Positions 8,856 through 12,295 of a DNA stretch of 12,295 bases are shown in pieces. Origin of the DNA: Clavulina sp. PMI_390 (Eukaryota; Basidiomycota; Agaricomycetes; Cantharellales; Hydnaceae); NCBI GenBank assembly GCA_015039315.1, contig WIDE01000226.1, positions 1,271 through 13,565 on the forward strand, given 5' to 3'. A program made the translations under genes and the position numbers. Position 1 is the first letter of the stretch. Every line of letters begins with the position of its first letter. A model generated the notes under the pieces. The model had not been told where the DNA came from. It did no database searches and worked only from the letters and a program-made list of their open reading frames with translations.

Positions 8856-9445
8856 CACTTGAAGCTCTCTCTGACGACCTGGTGAGCTTTTATCTGGTCT
8901 GGTGTCTAATTTCTTGCTCGTTTTTGACACAATTTTTGTCGTTCATCCCGTCAGGCTTGCGCTAGGGAGAGCAGTCTCTCCGTACATGGGGAGCAATTCT
9001 GTATGGTATCATATAGTACACCTGTCAAATAACAAACAAACAGCTGTTAATCACATGCAGAAATTCTATATGGATAAAAGAGACATCTCTGGGGAAGTCA
9101 AGGCGAGAGAGGCAGAACGCCAGCGGAATAAACAATCAATAGATTTTATCTTAGTCCAATGGCATGTACGCTACACTTAAGACAGCAGGGTCGCGCAACG
9201 GCATTTATATCCCATTCAGAATCATCAGCCATCGCCGTCAAGGAAGTGAAAGGGCTGTGAAGCAATCGTCTCCTTCAAAGACTGCTCGTCGGGCCAAGTT
9301 TCCTTATATGGAAGTTCCGGAACCGTCACTAAACGGAACACCAACCGAATCCCACAGCATCCACGACGTGCTAGAGAGAAATTTTCATAAAATCTAGTGA
9401 TTGTGGCTCCTTCTCACTTAACCCCCCCCCAATCTCCCCTGACAG
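8856..9445 (+). other. Region after the transposase; possible decayed exons
   Basis: No family is recognised. Just after the transposase stop there is an intron-like stretch, CTG|GTGAGC (about 8882) to CGTCAG|GC (about 8954), possibly in the 3' UTR. Two open frames follow. 8902-9180 is rich in charged residues near its end. 9164-9397 starts with an ATG and reads SIHD|V near 9367, where a donor-like GTGCTA could join in phase to the acceptor at 9445. That would put this frame upstream of the CSC1-like relic, but its own sequence does not prove it. A run of nine C lies at 9422-9430. Confidence 0.3.
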
Positions 9446-10096
9446 GTGCAATGGCAGACCCTGTCGCTTCGTGGCGTCTATATCACTGTCTTCGCAGCTG
9501 TGCTTGCTCTCGCCCAAGTTGTTCTGAGATTGCACCACCCCAACCTCAAGCTCCACTCCAACTCCACTAGTTTCTAAAGCTAGACTCGCTCACGACCGCC
9601 AATTAACACTGCGCATTCGTCCCCTGCTGCTGAGCACATCTGAAACACGGGGGGCGTTGGATCTTGTCTTGGTTGGCAACAATAGGGCTTGTCGTCTTAT
9701 GGTTGTTCCCCGTCGCTTTCACTGGTACTTTGAGTAACATCTAGGAGCTCTGTGAGACTATCAAATGAGTTCAATCAAGATGCCCCATTATATGCAGCGA
9801 TAGTTGGTGGTTTGCTGATCAAACCTACGTTCCAGGTGGCTCGCTTGGATCTGCAGGACATCAAACCCATGGCCTGGTGTAGTTCAGGGTGTACTGCCTC
9901 CACTCTTCCTTGCCATCTTTTTTGTCTTCCTACCGTTTGTTCTACAAGGTGCGCGCTCATGATACGTTCAATCTCGAGGTACTAACTGATACTAGTCCAC
10001 GACTCCATCAACCCTCACGTACTTCGGGTGTATTCCTCGTCACGGCTTATCTCCATCAGTGTCTACCAAAGATATTTAATTTTGCTCGTCATATGA
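9446..10096 (+). pseudogene. CSC1/OSCA-type calcium-permeable channel relic (RSN1_7TM region)
   Basis: CSC1/OSCA proteins are multi-pass, osmotically or mechanically gated cation channels; this piece covers the end of the cytosolic domain and the first membrane helices after it. 9446-9574 reads GVYITVFAAVLALAQVVLRL and HHPNLKL, like the end of the cytosolic domain (less sure), then TAA. After a frameshift in the G-run at 9649-9654 comes RWILSWLATIG...LFPVAFTGTLSNI (9655-9741), a hallmark helix. A TAG at 9742 then interrupts SNI-ELCETIK. An intron-like gap, 9765-9835, starts with ATGAGT where GTGAGT is expected and ends in CCAG. Next come WLAWIC (9837) and GVLPPLFLAIFFVFLPFV. A CTAAC-containing intron candidate (9949-9995) leads to SVYQRYLILLVI and a TGA at 10094. 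The N-terminal channel part and later helices are missing. The family call rests on remembered family patterns. Confidence 0.65.
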
Positions 10097-10466
10097 GTTA
10101 TCATGGCTTTTGAGAATTGAGCTCCATCAGATGACGGATGGGTACATAATTGTGACTGCTAGTTAGCCACTTTTGGCGGCAAGCGCCAGACCCGGATCTT
10201 TTTGTACTGCACGCACGTAAATACCGCATCAGATTGAAATATATTCATGTTCTTTGTGGACCATTATACGGCGGGAGCTATGCTAAGAAAAAAAGATTGG
10301 GAGAACAGCCTAACAAGTCTATGTTAATGAACTGCGCACGATATGAACGGGCGCGTTACCATAGATGAAGGGCCCAACATTGGAGAGTGGGAAACAGGGA
10401 GACAAGGAAACATGGAAATCACTAGGCTACCCACGGACCTCTGAACAGGATCATGAAGCCATGGAT
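10097..10466. other. Intergenic DNA between the channel relic and the WD40 gene
   Basis: This lies between the stop of the relic on the plus strand and the stop of the WD40 gene on the minus strand, so it probably holds both 3' flanks. No open frame with family motifs, no repeat and no polyadenylation signal could be assigned. Confidence 0.5.
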
Positions 10467-12265
10467 TCATCCAGAGGGATGTGTCAAATCATAGCGACGG
10501 CGAATGTCATTGAAAGCTGGTGACGTGATTGCCGCAGACATGAGCATCGCAAGGACCACGGATATCACAAGCACTGTTACTGTTGTGAACAGTGTATATG
10601 CTATGGTCCCGATCTATCAGATGATTATGAGCTAGTTTGGCCTTTGTTTGAGCTCTGCAAGAAGCTCACCTCAAGATGGCCAGATGCAACACTAGTAGGA
10701 CGAAATTGCCGCGACTCCTTGGCTATAACTTTGTCAGAGTTGTTAATATTCCGCCTAGCAGCCACTGAGACAGTAAATTCAGAACGTACCAGACTTTTTA
10801 TGTTGTAGATCATCCCATGCTATTACCATGTACCCGTCAGGATCATCTACCCGAACAGCAGTCACCAGACAGTAGGAGTTCTGAACCCGGCCATACTGAT
10901 GGGTATACCAGAATAGAAAAAATTGGATTCATGTTGGGGATGAGAGGCTGTGGAGATGTAATGAGCGTACCTCAAGTAGCTCAAAGCGACTCTGTTCACT
11001 GCAATCTGCATACCAAAGTGACTGCCTTGGGGACCCAAATCGACCTAGATCCCAGATTTGTATGCTCCGATCAGGAGCGCTAACAATCACGCAGTCATCT
11101 GGATGCAGAACAACGATAGGGAAATGATGTGGATCCGGAGTTGTGCTCTTGAATCTGATCTCTTGACGGGTGGAAGGGATGCTAATATGGGGCTGATAGC
11201 ACCATCCAAAGAGGGGATGGCCTAGAAGGATTCGCGAATTGATCCATTTGGGCATCCTATGGAAGAAAGCCGAGCCAATTCGGTTCTCGCCCAAGCTGCG
11301 ACTTTCAATAACGACTCCGCGCACGAGGTCAAGATACCTGAACAAGAAGCAGATTTTATTAGGACAATGGTGCCAACATGCGAGCGAAGGGTGCAGTAGC
11401 TCACGATATTCTCCCTACCTCCTCAATCACAGTAAGTGACTGAGAGCCACGGTCGCTCTCCTTGTGAATAGCCACCAGTCTGACGGACTGGAGAGGACAT
11501 TCTCCGAGTTTACCGAGCACATGTTGAAGTTGTGCTTTGGGAGTCCCGTGAGCATCTAGTGATATGAGTTGAAGAGGGGATTGTGACGGCACCGTTGGTG
11601 TAGGTGACCTCAGTTGAGAGGCTTGCAGAAACAACAGTCGAGGTTACTCACCGGATACGGAGAAAATAACAATCAGATTGTCGGAAGCGGCGACGAGAGT
11701 TTCACGACTCAAATTCACAGCTTCAACACCAACATGGTCGAACGCGGGGAAGCGTAGCCATGACTTTCAGCCTCTCTACAAAAGATGGGAGCCTGTTTTA
11801 GTTATCTCTCTACTTCGATCATTGAGGTGTGCCTGCTTACAAGGGAAATCCAACCCCTCGTATCTCCAGCAATGAGATCCGCTGGTGGCAAATCGGATGA
11901 AGCGTGCACGGTACTCGCTGCCAACCACGCTATAACGACTATCTCTCCTAGGGAGCGGTCCGAGTCTGAGAGCTTTGGTGAGGCAATTGGGGATGTGTCC
12001 GGCCAAACGGAGATTTGGCCTTTGGCAGTCCCGTACGCAAGCACGCCGCCGTTCTTGTGGGTCGAGGGGGATATAGCAAGCGCGGTGACCTCATGTTTGG
12101 TCCGAAAGAGGATGCGGCCCTTGTCAGAGAAGAGAGGATCTGCCATTTAATCAGAATTGTGGGATCTTGGTGCCAGTTTTCTTACTCAGATGTTGCATTT
12201 ATATGAGGGACAGTAGTGCTGGTCATTTCCAATGATTGGTTGACCACCGGTGAGAGTGCGGACAT
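10467..12265 (-). CDS. WD40-repeat protein with a C-terminal transmembrane anchor, 7-8 exons
   Basis: This is a predicted beta-propeller scaffold anchored in a membrane by its C-terminus; its function is unknown. Exons by hand: 12265-12186 (tentative), 12139-11841, 11763-11652, 11555-11405, 11337-10971, 10895-10790, 10728-10670 and 10613-10467, with introns of 56-96 nt. Counted from an ATG at 12146, the sum is 1,248 nt (415 aa). Blade-like strands: VTALAISP with AYGTAKGQISVW, LIAGDTRGWISL, LVAASDNLIVIFSV, VVLHPDDCVIVSAPDRSIQIWDL and MVIAWDDL. The last exon encodes a hydrophobic helix (IAYTLFTTVTVLVISVVL) and a basic tail (AFNDIRRRYDLTHPSG), ending in TGA at 10469-10467. The layout recalls Sec12-type WD40 proteins with a C-terminal helix, but I see no specific Sec12 signature. 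The first exon (MSALSPVV...) is one base out of phase with exon 2; starts at 12198 (MQHL, phase fits) or 12146 (MADPLFSD) are alternatives. The acceptor of exon 4 could also be at 11621. Confidence 0.7.
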
Positions 12266-12295
12266 GGTGTTGAGATGGAAAGATGACTAGTTTGA
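12240..12295 (-). repeat. Copy B of the 56-bp block shared with 4192-4247
   Basis: This is the inverted partner of 4192-4247. It covers the leader, the ATG at 12265-12263 and the first codons (MSALSPVV) of the WD40 gene. The match is still about 25 of 30 upstream of the ATG, right to the window edge, so the true repeat may be longer. Confidence 0.85.

Noticed and set aside
9752..9985. 77-codon plus-strand open frame
   Set aside because: It runs across the intron-like gap of the channel relic in a different frame. The channel helices are read in other frames here.
11622..11651. 30-nt intron 3 in the WD40 gene
   Set aside because: In phase but below a plausible length; the TAG at 11556 gives a 96-nt intron in the same frame. 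It is kept only as an alternative exon start.

Overview
The window looks like nuclear DNA of a filamentous fungus, most likely a basidiomycete (Agaricomycetes). The genes are split by many introns of about 47-100 nt with GT...AG ends and CTAAC/CTGAC-like branch sites. The recognisable families (a fungal Tnp2-type transposase, a LINE with a C-terminal RNase H, a CSC1-type channel relic) are typical of mobile-element-rich fungal chromosomes. The genus is not determined; a Rhizoctonia-like fungus is only a guess. No rRNA, tRNA, CRISPR or bacterial-style operon was seen.

Layout. 1-430: GC- and pyrimidine-rich DNA with a short (CA)n run, no gene seen. About 432-1932 (+): 5'-truncated, broken copy of a non-LTR retrotransposon, consisting of the end of the reverse transcriptase, an RNase H domain and a CCHC knuckle. 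1950-3260: a cluster of the 9-mer GCGCAAGTC in both orientations around a small acidic, two-exon gene on the minus strand (2294-2810). 2811-4190: no convincing gene, but a strong hairpin. 4222-8855 (+): a multi-exon Tnp2-family transposase of roughly 1,330 codons. It is open end to end only if a 104-bp triplication inside it is spliced out. 9446-10096 (+): relic of a CSC1/OSCA-type channel with stop codons and a lost splice donor. 10467-12265 (-): a multi-exon WD40 propeller protein that ends in a transmembrane helix and a short basic tail.

How the parts relate. The Tnp2 gene and the WD40 gene converge on each other. Their 5' ends share a 56-bp block (4192-4247 and 12240-12295, inverted), which covers the start codon and the first codons; the second copy runs into the window edge. 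This could be a duplicated 5' end or promoter, or a terminal inverted repeat of a larger element that carries the WD40 gene and the channel relic as cargo. Most exon models here were built by hand from frames and splice signals. They agree in phase, apart from the first exon of the WD40 gene, which is one base out of register.
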